Source: Buttiauxella selenatireducens
GTDB taxonomy: Bacteria; Pseudomonadota; Gammaproteobacteria; Enterobacterales; Enterobacteriaceae
NCBI RefSeq assembly: GCF_031432975.1
Contig: NZ_CP133838.1
Coordinates: 2,356,001-2,420,000, forward strand
Direction of reading: 5' to 3'
DNA: 64,000 bases
The notes under the pieces are model-generated. The model was given only the letters and a program-made list of their open reading frames with translations, was not told where the DNA came from and ran no database searches. The translations under genes and the position numbers were made by a program. This document shows positions 53,714 to 64,000 of the stretch, piece by piece. Each line of letters begins with the position of its first letter. Positions within the stretch are counted from its first letter, which is position 1.

Positions 53714-54520
53714 TTACCGGTCTTTGCGCCACGCATCTGCCGTCAGGGCCTCGCCAAAGTGGCTGGCAATCAGGCGTTTGGTCAAATCGTGGAGCGGGGA
53801 GGCGAGAACATCAGCAGTACTTCCACGTTCCACCACTTCACCCTGATGCAACACCATCACCTGGTCGCTGATGTGTTTCATCATGCCGATGTGCTGCGTC
53901 ACGTAGATGTAGGCTATGCCCTGTTTTTCCTGAAGTTCTAACATCAGATTAATCAGCTGCGAACGCATCGACATATCGAGCGAGGCGAGCGCTTCATCGG
54001 CAATAATGACTTTCGGACGCAGAATTAATGCCCGGGCCAGCCCCAAACGCTGCTTTTGCCCAGGAGCAAGCATGTGCGGATAATAACTGGCATGGTCTGG
54101 AAGTAACCCCACCATTCTTAGCGTCTCGATAATCTGCTTCTGGCGCGCTTCCGGCTCCAGATTGGTGTTCAGACGCAACGGGAAATCGAGGATCTGTGAA
54201 ATGCGCTGGCGGGGATTCAGCGAAGTGCTGGGATCCTGGAAAATCATACGAATATGCTGGCTTCGGTAGGTGTAGTCACCGTAATGCAGCAAATGGTCGT
54301 TAATGACCACTTCTCCCGTCGTCGGCTCCACCATGCCAGCGAGCATTTTAGCCAGCGTGGATTTGCCTGAGCCGTTTTCGCCAATAATCGCCAGCGTTTG
54401 TTTTTCACGTAAGGTGAAACTCAACGGTTTTACTGCGTCGACATGCTGACGACGGAACAGGCCCGTTCGGTAACGAAACGTTTTACTTAAGTTACGGACT
54501 TCGAGTAGCGTTTCGACCAT
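53714..54520 (-). CDS. sapF: SapF, ABC transporter ATPase
   Basis: The 268-residue ATPase of the peptide/opine/nickel subfamily has Walker A GENGSGKSTLAK (about 46-57). Its signature LAPGQKQRLGLARAL is of the degenerate P-G-Q form typical of SapF, and Walker B is KVIIADEALASLDMS. With SapD it powers the SapBC channel. The Sap system is linked to antimicrobial-peptide resistance, and in E. coli SapBCDF also to putrescine export. Last gene of the operon; its start shares one base with the sapD stop. Confidence 0.95.
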   Translation of the reverse strand: MVETLLEVRNLSKTFRYRTGLFRRQHVDAVKPLSFTLREKQTLAIIGENGSGKSTLAKMLAGMVEPTTGEVVINDHLLHYGDYTYRSQHIRMIFQDPSTSLNPRQRISQILDFPLRLNTNLEPEARQKQIIETLRMVGLLPDHASYYPHMLAPGQKQRLGLARALILRPKVIIADEALASLDMSMRSQLINLMLELQEKQGIAYIYVTQHIGMMKHISDQVMVLHQGEVVERGSTADVLASPLHDLTKRLIASHFGEALTADAWRKDR

Positions 54521-55512
54521 TACTGACTCTCCATATTCAGCGGGAAGTGGCAGGCATAAAGATGTGTTTTAGCCCCGGTCAGGCGCGGTGTTTCGATACA
54601 TTCACGTTGCGCATAAGGGCAACGAGGCCCGAGTCGACAGCCCATCGGCAAATGTTCCAGTAACGGGATGGCACCTGGCATCGTATTCAAGCGGCTTTTA
54701 TGCGGCATTGAACGACCAAAGTCGGGAATGGCACGGATAAGCGCCTGAGTATACGGGTGATGCGGGGTGGTAATCAGTTCTTCACTGGGCGCACTTTCCA
54801 CCGTTTGTCCGCAGTACATCACGTTAATTTTATCCGCCCACTGGCTCAGCATCTGCAAGTCGTGGCTTATCAGCAAAATTGTCGTGTTGTTGTACTGATT
54901 CAGGCGCGTCAGCAATTTGAAAATCTGCAATTGCGTCGTCGGTTCCATCGCGTTTGTCGGCTCATCGGCAATCAACAAACGTGGCTGGTTTGCCAGCGCA
55001 ATGGCGATCATCACCTTCTGACACTCTCCGTCTGTCAGTTCGTAGGGATAACTGCGCATTGCATCTTTATGGTCTTTAATTCCGACGCGGTGTAACAGTT
55101 CGATGGCTCGACGTTTACGCCAACCAAAACGTTTCCACCAGCGGCCTTTAAACGTCCAGCCGGGGATGTTTTGCATCAACTGGCGACCCACGCGCTCGGA
55201 GGGATCAAGACAGGATTGTGGTTCCTGGAAGATCATCGAAACGTTATGTCCAACCAGGCGTCGGCGCTCTCGACCGCTCAGGCGTAACAAGTCGATGTCA
55301 TCAAAACGCATGCGGTCCGCGGTGACGCGCCAGTTGTCTTTCGTGACGCCGCAAATCGCTTTTGCAATCAGGCTTTTTCCTGAGCCTGATTCGCCCACCA
55401 AACCGCGAATTTCCCCTTCATTCAGGGTCATACTGACACGGTCAACGGCCTTGACCCACCCCTCGGAAGTCATAAATTCGATGGTGAGATTTCGGATATC
55501 AAGTAATGGCAT
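54520..55512 (-). CDS. sapD: SapD, ABC transporter ATPase
   Basis: The 330-residue ATPase has Walker [13 protein letters not shown] (about 40-51), signature [13 protein letters not shown] and Walker [14 protein letters not shown]. The C-terminal oligopeptide-transport extension carries Cys residues ([14 protein letters not shown]). SapD is also known in E. coli as TrkE, an ATP-binding factor for Trk potassium uptake. It overlaps sapC by one base. Confidence 0.95.
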   Translation of the reverse strand: MPLLDIRNLTIEFMTSEGWVKAVDRVSMTLNEGEIRGLVGESGSGKSLIAKAICGVTKDNWRVTADRMRFDDIDLLRLSGRERRRLVGHNVSMIFQEPQSCLDPSERVGRQLMQNIPGWTFKGRWWKRFGWRKRRAIELLHRVGIKDHKDAMRSYPYELTDGECQKVMIAIALANQPRLLIADEPTNAMEPTTQLQIFKLLTRLNQYNNTTILLISHDLQMLSQWADKINVMYCGQTVESAPSEELITTPHHPYTQALIRAIPDFGRSMPHKSRLNTMPGAIPLLEHLPMGCRLGPRCPYAQRECIETPRLTGAKTHLYACHFPLNMESQ

Positions 55513-56402
55513 TATTGCACCCCCGCATTGATTGCGCGGCGTAATCCATCGCCCAGCAGGTTGACCAGTAACACACTGATCATTATAGCAACTCCGGGCA
55601 ACATCACGGTCCAGGGCGCCACATAAATCAACTCCAGCGCATCACCCAACATCGCGCCCCATTCAGGTGACGGAAGCTGGGCTCCTAAATCGAGAAAACC
55701 TAACGCAGCAATATCCAGAATTGCCATGGAGAGTGCGCGGGTGATTTCGGTAATCAGGATTGAGGCGGTATTAGGCATGACCGCGAACCACAGAATATTG
55801 AGCGTTGAAGCGCCGTCCAGACGAGCGGCAACGACGTAATCTTTTTCCAGTTCGTCATGCACGGCGCTATAGACCGAACGCACCATTCGCGGCAGCAGCG
55901 CCAGCCACACGGCAAACATGGCGTGAACCAAATGCGGGCCCACAAACGCCACGACAATAATGGCCAGCAGTAGGGTAGGAATCGATAACAACGTATCCAG
56001 AATGTGGTTAAGAACCGCAGAACGCAGGCCATGTGTGGAGCCCGCAATGACACCCAGAATGATCCCGAATACGGCTGCGGCCAGCGTCACAACAAACGCG
56101 CCACCGACGGTCGGAGCAGCGCCATTTAACAAGCGGCTTAATACATCGCGCCCAAGGTCATCCGTACCGAGGAAGAACGACACATCGCCATAGCGTGACC
56201 AGGACGGTGGCAACAACTGATAACCCAGGAATTGCTGGTCGATCCCATAAGGGGCGAAAACGCTGCCAAACACGCACAACAGTACCAGCGCGCCGCAACC
56301 ATACAGGCCAATCATCGCCGTGGTGTCGCCGTAAAATTTTCGCCAGGTCAGTCGCAGCGTACTCGGCGGGCGCTTCTCGCGATAGACGCTATCGTAAGGC
56401 AT
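55512..56402 (-). CDS. sapC: SapC, ABC transporter permease
   Basis: The 296-residue inner-membrane permease of the DppC/OppC type starts [20 protein letters not shown]. It has about six spans and the EAA-like loop [19 protein letters not shown]. It forms the channel with SapB. Its start lies 14 bases inside the sapB gene. Confidence 0.95.
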   Translation of the reverse strand: MPYDSVYREKRPPSTLRLTWRKFYGDTTAMIGLYGCGALVLLCVFGSVFAPYGIDQQFLGYQLLPPSWSRYGDVSFFLGTDDLGRDVLSRLLNGAAPTVGGAFVVTLAAAVFGIILGVIAGSTHGLRSAVLNHILDTLLSIPTLLLAIIVVAFVGPHLVHAMFAVWLALLPRMVRSVYSAVHDELEKDYVVAARLDGASTLNILWFAVMPNTASILITEITRALSMAILDIAALGFLDLGAQLPSPEWGAMLGDALELIYVAPWTVMLPGVAIMISVLLVNLLGDGLRRAINAGVQ

Positions 56403-57354
56403 ACCATTCCTTATGTGTCAGTGGGTTAGCCATAGCCCCCAAAATATCGGAGATAACGTTCACGATGATTACCAATGAACCAATGACCATCACGCCAGCA
56501 GAAATGGCCGTGTAGTCTTGTTGACGAATGGCATTGATAAGCCAACGTCCAAGCCCCGGCCAGCTGAACACCACTTCGGTGATCATCGCCAGCGTTAACA
56601 TCGTTGAAAACTGTAACCCCAGACGTGGGATCACCGGAGGCAGGGCATTGTGAAGCACGTGGCGATGCAAAATGGTCAGTCGCGATAAACCACGCGTCGC
56701 CGCCGCTTTAATATAGTTTTGGTCGAACACGTCAATGGTGCTGAGGCGCATTAAACGAATCACTTCCGTGGTCGGGGCGACGGCAAGAGTGGCGACCGGT
56801 AAAATCATATGGCGTATAGCGCTGATGATCATTTCGTCACGATACGGCGAGTCAGATAGCCAGGCGTCAACCAGTGCAAAACCGGTAACCGACTTCACTT
56901 CGTAGAGTAAATCGAAACGGCCTGAGACGGGAAGCCAGCCTAACGTCAGTGAGAAAAACATCGTCAGTAGCAGCGCAAACCAAAATACCGGAATCGAGAA
57001 ACCGACCAGCGCCAGAGCGCTGATAAGCTTATCCTGCCATTTGTTATGCATGATCCCCGCCAGCATCCCCACAGGAATACCGATGAGCAGTGCCAGGCCA
57101 AATGCCAGCAAACAGAGTTCCATGGTAGCAGGGAACACGATACTCAACTGTTCGTTAATCGACTGACCATTAATACTGGATACGCCGAAATCCCAGTGCA
57201 GGATACTTTCAAACCAGAATACCCATGCGTTCCACAGCGACGCTCCTTGCAATGGCGCGTGCGGCGTGAAGTAGTTGAGGCTAAAGCCAATAAAGGTCAG
57301 AAAAAACAACGTCACCAGCAGCAACAGCAGGCGGCGCAAGGTATAGATGATCAT
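56389..57354 (-). CDS. sapB: SapB, ABC transporter permease
   Basis: The 321-residue permease of the DppB/OppB type starts [20 protein letters not shown]. The conserved permease loop is [20 protein letters not shown], and [17 protein letters not shown] follows. It overlaps sapA by 4 bases and sapC by 14, so the operon is tightly coupled. Confidence 0.95.
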   Translation of the reverse strand: MIIYTLRRLLLLLVTLFFLTFIGFSLNYFTPHAPLQGASLWNAWVFWFESILHWDFGVSSINGQSINEQLSIVFPATMELCLLAFGLALLIGIPVGMLAGIMHNKWQDKLISALALVGFSIPVFWFALLLTMFFSLTLGWLPVSGRFDLLYEVKSVTGFALVDAWLSDSPYRDEMIISAIRHMILPVATLAVAPTTEVIRLMRLSTIDVFDQNYIKAAATRGLSRLTILHRHVLHNALPPVIPRLGLQFSTMLTLAMITEVVFSWPGLGRWLINAIRQQDYTAISAGVMVIGSLVIIVNVISDILGAMANPLTHKEWYALR

Positions 57355-59003
57355 GGTTTTTTCACCTCAACATTTTCACGGAAAACACCCGCAAACGATG
57401 CGTTACCAAACGGACTCAGCACCAGCCCTTTAATGTCGTAGCGATAAGCTTGCAGGCGCAGCGATGATGCCAGTGGCAGCACCGGCAACTGCTCTGCCAG
57501 AATATCCTGCGCTTCCCGGTAAGCCTCAATACGCGACGCCAGTTGTTGAGAAGACAACGCTTTTTGCAGCACTTCATCAAATTCAGGATTACACCAGCGA
57601 GCATAGTTGGTCTGCGAACGAATCGCCGCGCAACTTAGCATCGGGCGAAAGAAGCTATCTGGATCGTTACTGTCTGTGGCCCAGCCCGCGAGGGTAAGAT
57701 CGTGGTTCATATCCATCAAACGAGCTTCCTGGAAGCGACCTTCGACCGGCACAATAATCACTTTCACGCCAATTTGCGCCATATCCGCCTGAATAAGCTC
57801 TGCCGTTTTCAACGGACTTGGGTTCCACGCCTGCGAACTGGTTGGCACCCACAAGCGCAATTCCAGATTATTGAGCCCCAGCGCTTTTAATTGCTGGCGG
57901 GCTTTGGCGGGATTGTATTCGGTGATTTTGGAGTCGCTGTCATAGGCCCATGATGCGCGAGGCAAAATAGACGCGGCAGTTTCAGCGGTACCGTAGTAAA
58001 TCGACTGCATCAGGCGCTGGTTATTAATCGCCAGTGCCAGCGCATGGCGAACTTCAGGATTATTTAATGGCGCTTTATTGGTATTGAACGCCAGATACGC
58101 AATATTCATCCCCGAACGCAACGTAAGACGCAAACGCGGATCATCACGCAAAATCGTCAGCTGGCTGGCGGCAGGATAGGCGAGTACATCGCATTCGCCG
58201 GTGATAAGTTTCGACAAGCGCCCTGTACCACCCGAGCCCAAATCCAACACCACTTGCGGCATTAACGGCACGCCGCGCCAGAATTTAGGGTGACGCGCGA
58301 GGCGAATATACTGCCCGGAACGATATTCACTAATCTGGAACGGGCCGGTGCCAACCGGCTCGCGGTCCATCATCTCTTTTCGATCGGACTTAGCCAGTTG
58401 CGCGGCGTATTCCGCAGACATAACGGATGCGTAATGCGTTGCCATGTGCCACAGGAACGACGCATCTGGTTTTTCAAGACGGAACTCAACGGTATTGCTG
58501 TCCAGTTTACGGATGCTTTTTACGGAGTCCGGGAACTGAAGGCTGTCAAAATAAGGGTAATTGCCACCGTTCACACTGTGCCAAGGGTGGTTGCGGTTAA
58601 ATACACGCTGGAAACTGAACACCACATCATCGGCATTAAGTGCACGAGTCGGTTTAAACCATGGTGTCGTCTGGAATTGAACATTAGGGCGTAGATGGAA
58701 ACGGTAGGTTGCGCCGTTATCCAGCACTTCCCAGCTTTCGGCCAACTCAGGTACAAGGCGGTAAGTATAAGGATCAACATCTAATAACCGGTCATACAAC
58801 TGTGCGGCAAGGGTGTCCACAGTCAACCCGCCGCTCGCCATCTGCGGATTAAAGGTGTTGACCTGACCGCTGACACAATAAACAAATCCGCTGTTACGGA
58901 TATCTGCTGGCTTTTGGACAGGTGTTACCGCTGGGGGAGCAGCAAAAGCTACGCCACTCAGGCAGCTAACTGCCAGTAACAGGGAAGATACAATTGCGCG
59001 CAT
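57351..59003 (-). CDS. sapA: SapA, periplasmic peptide-binding protein
   Basis: This is the SBP_bac_5 family receptor of the Sap system. From ATG 59003 the 550 residues begin with a signal peptide, [20 protein letters not shown] with cleavage after AFA, close to the E. coli length. Family blocks are [39 protein letters not shown] and [17 protein letters not shown]. An in-frame GTG at 59021 and TTG at 59063 would only lengthen the front. First gene of the operon. Confidence 0.94.
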   Translation of the reverse strand: MRAIVSSLLLAVSCLSGVAFAAPPAVTPVQKPADIRNSGFVYCVSGQVNTFNPQMASGGLTVDTLAAQLYDRLLDVDPYTYRLVPELAESWEVLDNGATYRFHLRPNVQFQTTPWFKPTRALNADDVVFSFQRVFNRNHPWHSVNGGNYPYFDSLQFPDSVKSIRKLDSNTVEFRLEKPDASFLWHMATHYASVMSAEYAAQLAKSDRKEMMDREPVGTGPFQISEYRSGQYIRLARHPKFWRGVPLMPQVVLDLGSGGTGRLSKLITGECDVLAYPAASQLTILRDDPRLRLTLRSGMNIAYLAFNTNKAPLNNPEVRHALALAINNQRLMQSIYYGTAETAASILPRASWAYDSDSKITEYNPAKARQQLKALGLNNLELRLWVPTSSQAWNPSPLKTAELIQADMAQIGVKVIIVPVEGRFQEARLMDMNHDLTLAGWATDSNDPDSFFRPMLSCAAIRSQTNYARWCNPEFDEVLQKALSSQQLASRIEAYREAQDILAEQLPVLPLASSLRLQAYRYDIKGLVLSPFGNASFAGVFRENVEVKKP

Positions 59004-59253
59004 AAGTTTTTGAGTTTTCACGGGTGATAGCCAAAGTGTATCGTACTCTTGAGGGCTTCCCAAAATATGTCAGGCTATTTTGCTTTTTTTATAAACAATG
59101 CCTGCAAAAAAGGCAGGGGAATGCTGCTTTTTACAGCGTTTACGGCCTTCAGTGAGGCACTTCAAGCCGCATCGTTTGGTGAATTAAACGGCATCACGCT
59201 CCACGAAAACAGAAGCTGCGTTGGCCAGCCATTCGTACGCTGGCTCATTTTTA

Positions 59254-60237
59254 TCAGGATTCAGATTGCACAATCTGGTGTTTTTTAAGCAAAGCACGCA
59301 GTTGATGGTAAGTCAGTCCGAGCAAATCAGCGGCTTTACGCTGATTAAATCTCGCCTCTTTGAGGCTTTGTTCCACCAGCATTTTCTCTTGTTCATTTTG
59401 CCAGGCACGCAAATCCATCGGTAAAATCAGTGGGTTTTTATCATCCTGCGCGGACGGGGCGGGTTGCCGTGCAAAAGGGTCAAGAATGACGTCATCAACG
59501 GGCTCATCGCTTGTGCCATGGCGATAAACTGAACGTTCCACCACGTTTTTCAGCTCACGAATATTGCCAGGCCAGCGGTAATTAAGCAGCGTTAATTGCG
59601 CTTGCTCAGTAAATCCGGGGAAAAGGGGGAGTTGTAGCTCGCGGCACATCTGAATCGCAAAATGCTCGGCCATTAACATGATGTCGGGCTGGCGCTCGCG
59701 TAATGGTGGGAGTTTGACGACATCAAATGCCAGTCTGTCGAGTAAATCGGCGCGGAACTTACCTTCTTCTGCAAGTTTTGGCAGGTCAGCATTGGTTGCG
59801 CAAACCAAACGCACATTCACCTGCAACGGCTGACTCCCGCCGACACGCTCCAGTTCGCCGTATTCCACTACACGCAGCAGCTTTTCCTGCACCATCATCG
59901 GCGCGGTTGCCAGTTCATCCAGAAACAGCGTACCTCCATCGGCACGTTCAAAACGTCCCGGATGACGTTTTTGCGCACCAGTAAAGGCACCGGCTTCATG
60001 GCCAAACAGCTCGGAATCCAGCAAATTATCATTCAGAGCCGCACAGTTAAGTGAAATAAACGGCCCTTGCCAACGGCGTGACAGGAAGTGAAGGCGGTTA
60101 GCAATCAACTCCTTACCGGTACCGCGCTCACCAATCACTAACACGGGCTTTTCGAGGGGGGCCAGCCGCGAGACTTGTTCCAGAACCTCAAGAAAACTGT
60201 TTGCCTCGCCAATCAGGTTATCTTTGCTATCTGCCAT
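59254..60237 (-). CDS. pspF: PspF, sigma-54 enhancer-binding activator of the phage-shock response
   Basis: PspF drives the pspA promoter and is held in check by PspA. From ATG 60237 the 327 residues have no receiver domain. The AAA+ part has Walker A GERGTGKE, the GAFTGA sigma-54 contact loop (ELFGHEAGAFTGAQKRHPGR) and Walker B GGTLFLDELA. The C-terminal helix-turn-helix is RKAADLLGLTYHQLRALLKK. The longer frame with five extra residues is rejected against the E. coli start. Divergent from pspA. Confidence 0.95.
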   Translation of the reverse strand: MADSKDNLIGEANSFLEVLEQVSRLAPLEKPVLVIGERGTGKELIANRLHFLSRRWQGPFISLNCAALNDNLLDSELFGHEAGAFTGAQKRHPGRFERADGGTLFLDELATAPMMVQEKLLRVVEYGELERVGGSQPLQVNVRLVCATNADLPKLAEEGKFRADLLDRLAFDVVKLPPLRERQPDIMLMAEHFAIQMCRELQLPLFPGFTEQAQLTLLNYRWPGNIRELKNVVERSVYRHGTSDEPVDDVILDPFARQPAPSAQDDKNPLILPMDLRAWQNEQEKMLVEQSLKEARFNQRKAADLLGLTYHQLRALLKKHQIVQSES

Positions 60238-60335
60238 GATTAAATTAACCAATAGTTAGTGAATTTAACCACTATAACCGTTATGAATGATGAGTCAAAT
60301 TTAATTATTTTCTTTAAAATCAATGAAATAAAAAG

Positions 60336-60352
60336 TTGGCATACCCATTGCA
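60336..60352 (+). promoter_or_regulatory. Sigma-54 promoter of pspA
   Basis: TTGGCATACCCATTGCA fits the -24/-12 consensus TGGCA-N6-TTGCA, with GG and GC at correct spacing. It lies 72 bases before the pspA start. The region to pspF (60238-60335) should hold PspF and IHF sites, not marked individually. Confidence 0.9.
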
Positions 60353-60423
60353 ATATGTACTTCGTGAAAGTGTTTCGAGCAAGGTGCCAGGCACCTGAAA
60401 TAATGACTAAAGAGGATTGAATT

Positions 60424-61095
60424 ATGGGTATTTTTTCTCGTTTTGCCGACATCGTGAATGCCAACATCAACTCACTGCTTGAGAAAGCAGAAGACCCGCA
60501 GAAGCTGGTGCGCCTGATGATTCAGGAAATGGAAGACACATTGGTTGAAGTACGTTCCACATCGGCACGTGCGTTGGCTGAAAAGAAACAGCTTTCCCGT
60601 CGTGTAGAACAAGCAACCGCACAGCAAGCGGAATGGCAAGAAAAAGCGGAGTTGGCGCTGCGTAAAGATAAAGAAGATTTGGCTCGTGCAGCGTTAATCG
60701 AAAAACAAAAAATGACCGACATGATCGCCACCCTGGAAGATGAAGTGGTGCATGTTGATGAAACACTGGCGCGTATGAAAAAAGAGATTGGCGAGCTTGA
60801 GAATAAACTCAGCGAAACCCGCGCGCGCCAGCAAGCATTGACGCTGCGTCATCAGGCGGCATCTTCTTCACGTGATGTTCGTCGCCAGTTAGACAGCGGA
60901 AAAATCGACGAAGCGATGGCACGTTTTGAATCCTTCGAGCGCCGTATCGATCAGATGGAATCTGAAGCGGAAAGCCACAGTTTTGGCAAACAAAAAAGCC
61001 TCGATTCGCAGTTTGCTGAACTTAAAGCAGACGATGAAATCAGCGAACAACTGGCTGCGCTGAAAGCTAAAATGAACAATCAGGATCGTGGTTAA
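60424..61095 (+). CDS. pspA: PspA, membrane-stress effector and PspF inhibitor
   Basis: The 223-residue, almost wholly coiled-coil protein of the ESCRT-III/IM30 family starts [20 protein letters not shown] with the amphipathic N-terminal helix and [19 protein letters not shown]-type core. It binds PspF to block activation and, on membrane stress, coats and protects the inner membrane. Intact, with ribosome site AGAGGA. First gene of the psp operon. Confidence 0.97.
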   Translation: MGIFSRFADIVNANINSLLEKAEDPQKLVRLMIQEMEDTLVEVRSTSARALAEKKQLSRRVEQATAQQAEWQEKAELALRKDKEDLARAALIEKQKMTDMIATLEDEVVHVDETLARMKKEIGELENKLSETRARQQALTLRHQAASSSRDVRRQLDSGKIDEAMARFESFERRIDQMESEAESHSFGKQKSLDSQFAELKADDEISEQLAALKAKMNNQDRG

Positions 61096-61150
61096 TTTTT
61101 AGCAACTGCGGCGTATGCCGCAGTTCGCCTGACTTGTAAAAGGAGTACAC

Positions 61151-61378
61151 ATGAGCGCGCTTTTTATTGCCATCCCGTTAACGATTTTTGTGTTGTTTGT
61201 CGCTCCCATCTGGCTGTGGTTGCATTACAACAACCGCGCTGAAAACGGCGGGCATCTTTCTCAGGGCGAACAACAACGATTGGCACAACTGACTGACGAT
61301 GCTCGTCGTATGCGTGAACGTATTCAGGCGCTGGAGCAGATCCTGGATGCAGAACATCCGAACTGGAGAGACAAATAA
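61151..61378 (+). CDS. pspB: PspB, phage-shock membrane sensor
   Basis: The 75-residue protein has one N-terminal span (FIAIPLTIFVLFVAPIWLWL) and a leucine-zipper-like helix (RMRERIQALEQILD). With PspC it relays membrane stress to PspA. Its TAA shares one base with the pspC ATG. Confidence 0.95.
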   Translation: MSALFIAIPLTIFVLFVAPIWLWLHYNNRAENGGHLSQGEQQRLAQLTDDARRMRERIQALEQILDAEHPNWRDK

Positions 61379-61737
61379 TGGTTAATTCATTTTCCGGTCG
61401 TAAATTATGGCGTATCCCAGAAAAAGGGATGGTGAAAGGGGTGTGTGCAGGTATCGCACAATACCTTGATGTTCCGGTGAAACTGGTACGCCTGATTACT
61501 TTTTTAGCGATGATTTTTGGCCTGTTCTTTTTTGTCATCGTGGCCTACATCGCCCTGACTTTCATCCTTGATCCGATGCCTGCGGGTGCAGACCAGGTAA
61601 AGCCGCAACCGACTAGCCGTGATTTACTCGACGAAGTCGATGCCCAATTAGCGGCGGGTGAACAACGTTTGCGTTCTATGGAGCGCTATATAACTTCTGA
61701 TACTTTCACGTTACGTAGCCGTTTTCGTCAGTTGTAG
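61378..61737 (+). CDS. pspC: PspC, phage-shock membrane sensor
   Basis: The 119-residue PspC-domain protein shows GRKLWRIPEKGMVKGVCAGI, then the span FLAMIFGLFFFVIVAYIALT. The C-terminal helix is DLLDEVDAQLAAGEQRLRSM. Coupled to pspB (TAATG). Confidence 0.95.
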   Translation: MVNSFSGRKLWRIPEKGMVKGVCAGIAQYLDVPVKLVRLITFLAMIFGLFFFVIVAYIALTFILDPMPAGADQVKPQPTSRDLLDEVDAQLAAGEQRLRSMERYITSDTFTLRSRFRQL

Positions 61738-61738
61738 A

Positions 61739-61852
61739 CCATCCTCACCCTAACCCTCTCCTTGAAGGAGAGGGAATAGACCGGATTTCTCCCTTGAAGG
61801 TGAGATTCTCCCTCTCCTGGGGGAGAGGGCCGGGGTGAGGGCGACCTGGCAA
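61739..61852. repeat. Intergenic repeat with nested hairpins between pspC and pspD
   Basis: The repeat is bounded by CCTCACCCTAACCCTCTCC and its near-complement GGAGAGGGCCGGGGTGAGG. Inside are two hairpins CCCTCTCC / GGAGAGGG (61753-61773 and 61810-61829) and a TTCTCCCTTGAAGGTGAGA unit. This CTCACCC...GGGTGAG type is common between genes in gamma-proteobacteria. It splits the psp operon. Confidence 0.7.
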
Positions 61853-61890
61853 GATCACAGCAGCATTTCAACACTCGGAGACTCAATCCC

Positions 61891-62121
61891 ATGGCAACAT
61901 TTCGCACCACGGCGCAGAAAGCCAAACCCGGCCTGAAAATTGTCGGCAAATTAGTGTTGCTGACGGCCCTGCGTTACGGTCCGGCAGGCGTCGCGGGATG
62001 GGCGGTTAAATCCGTGGCGCGTCGTCCACTGAAAATGCTGCTGGCGCTCATTCTTGAACCCATGATGGCAAAAATTTTGCGCAAAGTTTCAGCGCGTTAC
62101 AACAGCCCATCGGTGAAGTAA
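61891..62121 (+). CDS. pspD: PspD, phage-shock peripheral membrane protein
   Basis: The 76-residue protein starts [20 protein letters not shown] with amphipathic, basic helices and a hydrophobic middle ([17 protein letters not shown]). It matches E. coli PspD in length and place. Its role is minor. Separated from pspC by the intergenic repeat. Confidence 0.9.
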   Translation: MATFRTTAQKAKPGLKIVGKLVLLTALRYGPAGVAGWAVKSVARRPLKMLLALILEPMMAKILRKVSARYNSPSVK

Positions 62122-62137
62122 CGCTCCATGCCTGCCC

Positions 62138-62160
62138 GTTCCGCTCGTTTTGAGCGGAAC
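62138..62160 (+). terminator. Stem-loop after pspD
   Basis: GTTCCGCTC / GAGCGGAAC is a 9-bp perfect stem with a 5-base loop. It lies 16 bases after pspD. No T run follows, so it may be a weak or processing hairpin. pspE, which follows pspD in E. coli, is absent. Confidence 0.5.
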
Positions 62161-62310
62161 AATCCCCGATCTACCTTTCCTTTCTCTGCCGTTTCATTTT
62201 AATTTGCGTTACCTCACAAATATTAATCTTCAGTTCTCGCTGCGTTGACAGAAAAATAAACCGGGAGTAGTCTCGCTTTCCGTGGTACCGCTCCCATGAG
62301 AAAACTTAAG

Positions 62311-63996
62311 ATGCAAAAAATTAAAGAATTACTGTCTTCAATTTATGACGACACGTTAAATAAATCAGTTACAGACGCTTTTATTTCGCGGGTAGAGCAG
62401 GGCAAGCATGTCAGTATGAAAACCCGCAAGCAAGATTGGGATGAAAGCGATGTCGTGCTCATTACCTATGCTGATCAATTTCATCACCAGAATGATAAAA
62501 CCTTAAAAACGCTGGGTGATTTTTATAGCCAATGGCTAAGTAAGAGTTTCTCACATATACATCTTCTGCCATTTTATCCATGGTCATCAGATGATGGTTT
62601 TTCGGTAATTGATTATCATCAGGTTGACCCTGTATGTGGCGGTTGGGACGATATTGCAAAGTTAAATAAATCAACCAGGCTCATGTTTGATTTTGTTTGC
62701 AATCATATATCAGCGAAAAGCAGTTGGTTCCAGCAATATCTGGAAGGGAACCCTGAGTTTAAGAATTTCTTTATATCGGTTGATCCAGAATCTGACTTAT
62801 CAGCCGTTACACGCCCTCGTGCATTACCACTGTTATCACCATTTACTCTTTCAGATGGCACAAAACAACATATCTGGACCACCTTCAGCGACGACCAAAT
62901 CGACCTCAATTTTGCCAATCCGCAGGTACTGCTGGCAATGGTTGATGTCTTGCTGCATTACCTGCAAGCAGGGGCAGAATATGTTCGCCTGGATGCAGTG
63001 GGATATATGTGGAAAACGCCCGGCACCCGCTGTATTCACCTTGAAAAAACGCATCAACTCGTTAAGCTTTTCCGCGCTGTTGTCGATGAAGTCGCGCCTG
63101 GCACAGTGCTGATTACCGAAACCAACGTTCCGCACAAAGACAATATTTCCTACCTCGGTAACGGCCATGACGAAGCGCATATGGTGTACCAGTTCCCACT
63201 GCCGCCGTTGATACTGCATGCTATCCACACCGGCTCGGCTCAGGTGCTAAGTCAATGGGCTACGTCTTTAGAAACCGCTGAAAACAGCAATACCACCTGG
63301 TTTAACTTCCTTGCTTCACACGACGGTATTGGCCTCAATCCGTTACGCGGAATATTGCCTGAAGAAGACATCCTGAACCTGGTGAATGAGTTGCAGGAGC
63401 AGGGCGCATTAGTTAACTGGAAGAATAATCCGGACGGCACACGTAGCCCGTATGAAGTTAATGTGACTTATATGGATGCGTTGAATCGACGGGATAGCAG
63501 TGACGAAGAGCGTCTTGCGAGATTTATCCTTGCGCACGCTATTTTACTGGCATTCCCCGGCGTTCCGGCAATATACATTCAAAGTATTCTTGGTTCGCGT
63601 AACGATTATGCGGGTGTTGAACGCCTGGGTTACAATCGGGCGATAAATCGCCAAAAATATAACCTGCAAGATATAGAAAACCAATTATCCGGTGAAAATG
63701 AATTACGTGAACAGGTCTATAAAAAATTATCACACCTGATTAATGTTCGTAAAAAACAGGACGTTTTCCATCCTGATAGTTCTTTCGAAACGCAATGTAT
63801 GAACAACAGCTTGCTGGTCATTAAACGTCGTTCAGTAAAGGGTAATAATGTCCTGGCGCTATTTAATTTAAGTCGCGAGCCACAGCGCTACATGCTGCCA
63901 GATAATAATTTTGAAGATTTAATTACCGGGCTGGAAATAAACGGAAAGCAATCTTACGACATGCAGCCTTTTCAGGTGTTATGGCTTAGCTATTAA
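62311..63996 (+). CDS. ycjM: Glucosylglycerate phosphorylase-like GH13 enzyme (YcjM)
   Basis: The GH13_18 family (sucrose-phosphorylase-like) protein has 561 residues from ATG 62311, close to E. coli YcjM, reported as a glucosylglycerate phosphorylase. It contains HLLPFYPWSSDDGFSVIDYH near the front, the nucleophile Asp in EYVRLDAVGY, the acid/base Glu in LITETNVPHKD and the third acid in FLASHDGIGL. An ATG 15 bases upstream is also open. Neither start has a strong ribosome site. In E. coli it begins the ycj sugar operon next to psp, so the same order holds here. Confidence 0.92.
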   Translation: MQKIKELLSSIYDDTLNKSVTDAFISRVEQGKHVSMKTRKQDWDESDVVLITYADQFHHQNDKTLKTLGDFYSQWLSKSFSHIHLLPFYPWSSDDGFSVIDYHQVDPVCGGWDDIAKLNKSTRLMFDFVCNHISAKSSWFQQYLEGNPEFKNFFISVDPESDLSAVTRPRALPLLSPFTLSDGTKQHIWTTFSDDQIDLNFANPQVLLAMVDVLLHYLQAGAEYVRLDAVGYMWKTPGTRCIHLEKTHQLVKLFRAVVDEVAPGTVLITETNVPHKDNISYLGNGHDEAHMVYQFPLPPLILHAIHTGSAQVLSQWATSLETAENSNTTWFNFLASHDGIGLNPLRGILPEEDILNLVNELQEQGALVNWKNNPDGTRSPYEVNVTYMDALNRRDSSDEERLARFILAHAILLAFPGVPAIYIQSILGSRNDYAGVERLGYNRAINRQKYNLQDIENQLSGENELREQVYKKLSHLINVRKKQDVFHPDSSFETQCMNNSLLVIKRRSVKGNNVLALFNLSREPQRYMLPDNNFEDLITGLEINGKQSYDMQPFQVLWLSY

Positions 63997-64000
63997 TATA

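Overview
The window is a chromosomal segment of an enterobacterium (Enterobacteriaceae) carrying one defective, cargo-loaded prophage. The host gene order on both sides is that of the Escherichia coli cysB-acnA-ribA-pgpB-lapAB-pyrF-yciH-osmB-yciT and rnb-yciW-fabI-sap-psp-ycjM region. Two features argue against Escherichia itself: an rpfF gene (fatty-acid signal synthase) beside the yciR/gmr homologue, and a ybiW-ybiY-fsaA cluster placed next to yciT instead of near moeAB. A Cronobacter/Enterobacter/Kluyvera/Buttiauxella-type genus is plausible, but the genus is not determined here.

Left host arm (1-17510): the 3' end of cysB, three small proteins, aconitase A, GTP cyclohydrolase II, PgpB, LapA/LapB (lipopolysaccharide assembly control), OMP decarboxylase, YciH and the lipoprotein OsmB. 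Then comes a leftward operon of glycyl-radical activase, glycyl-radical enzyme and the DeoR-type regulator YciT. It diverges from fructose-6-phosphate aldolase across a region with an ACTTTC/GAAAGT palindrome. Next are yciZ and a convergent, 4-bp-overlapping rpfF/rpfR pair, which forms a complete DSF-type signalling module.

Prophage (17511-48525, about 31 kb): bounded by a 16-bp direct repeat (ATATTAGCAATATAAA), with integrase and excisionase at the left end. It keeps a Rac/lambdoid early region: a RecE-like protein without a nuclease domain, a short CI-type repressor, Cro/YdaS and YdaT, two pairs of TAAGC-N5-GCTTA operators, and a replication gene that contains four tandem 23-bp iterons and is split by a frame change inside them. 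No terminase, portal, capsid or tail genes were recognised. In their place are morons and cargo: hok/sok, an Hcp-toxin fusion (type VI effector) with two immunity-type genes, a decayed fragment of a giant helicase/PLxRFG protein, an SOS-controlled umuDC pair, several membrane proteins, an HNH nuclease with a PUA-like front end, a 1,283-residue nuclease-STAND ATPase, and a yedK homologue with a stop at codon 3. The right half looks like a phage-defence and stress island. The insertion separates rpfR from rnb, its usual upstream neighbour.

Right host arm (48526-64000): rnb with its terminator, yciW, fabI, a small SRPBCC protein, the sapABCDF transporter operon, pspF divergent from pspABCD with a sigma-54 promoter between them, and a glucosylglycerate-phosphorylase-like GH13 gene. 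pspE is absent from its usual place.
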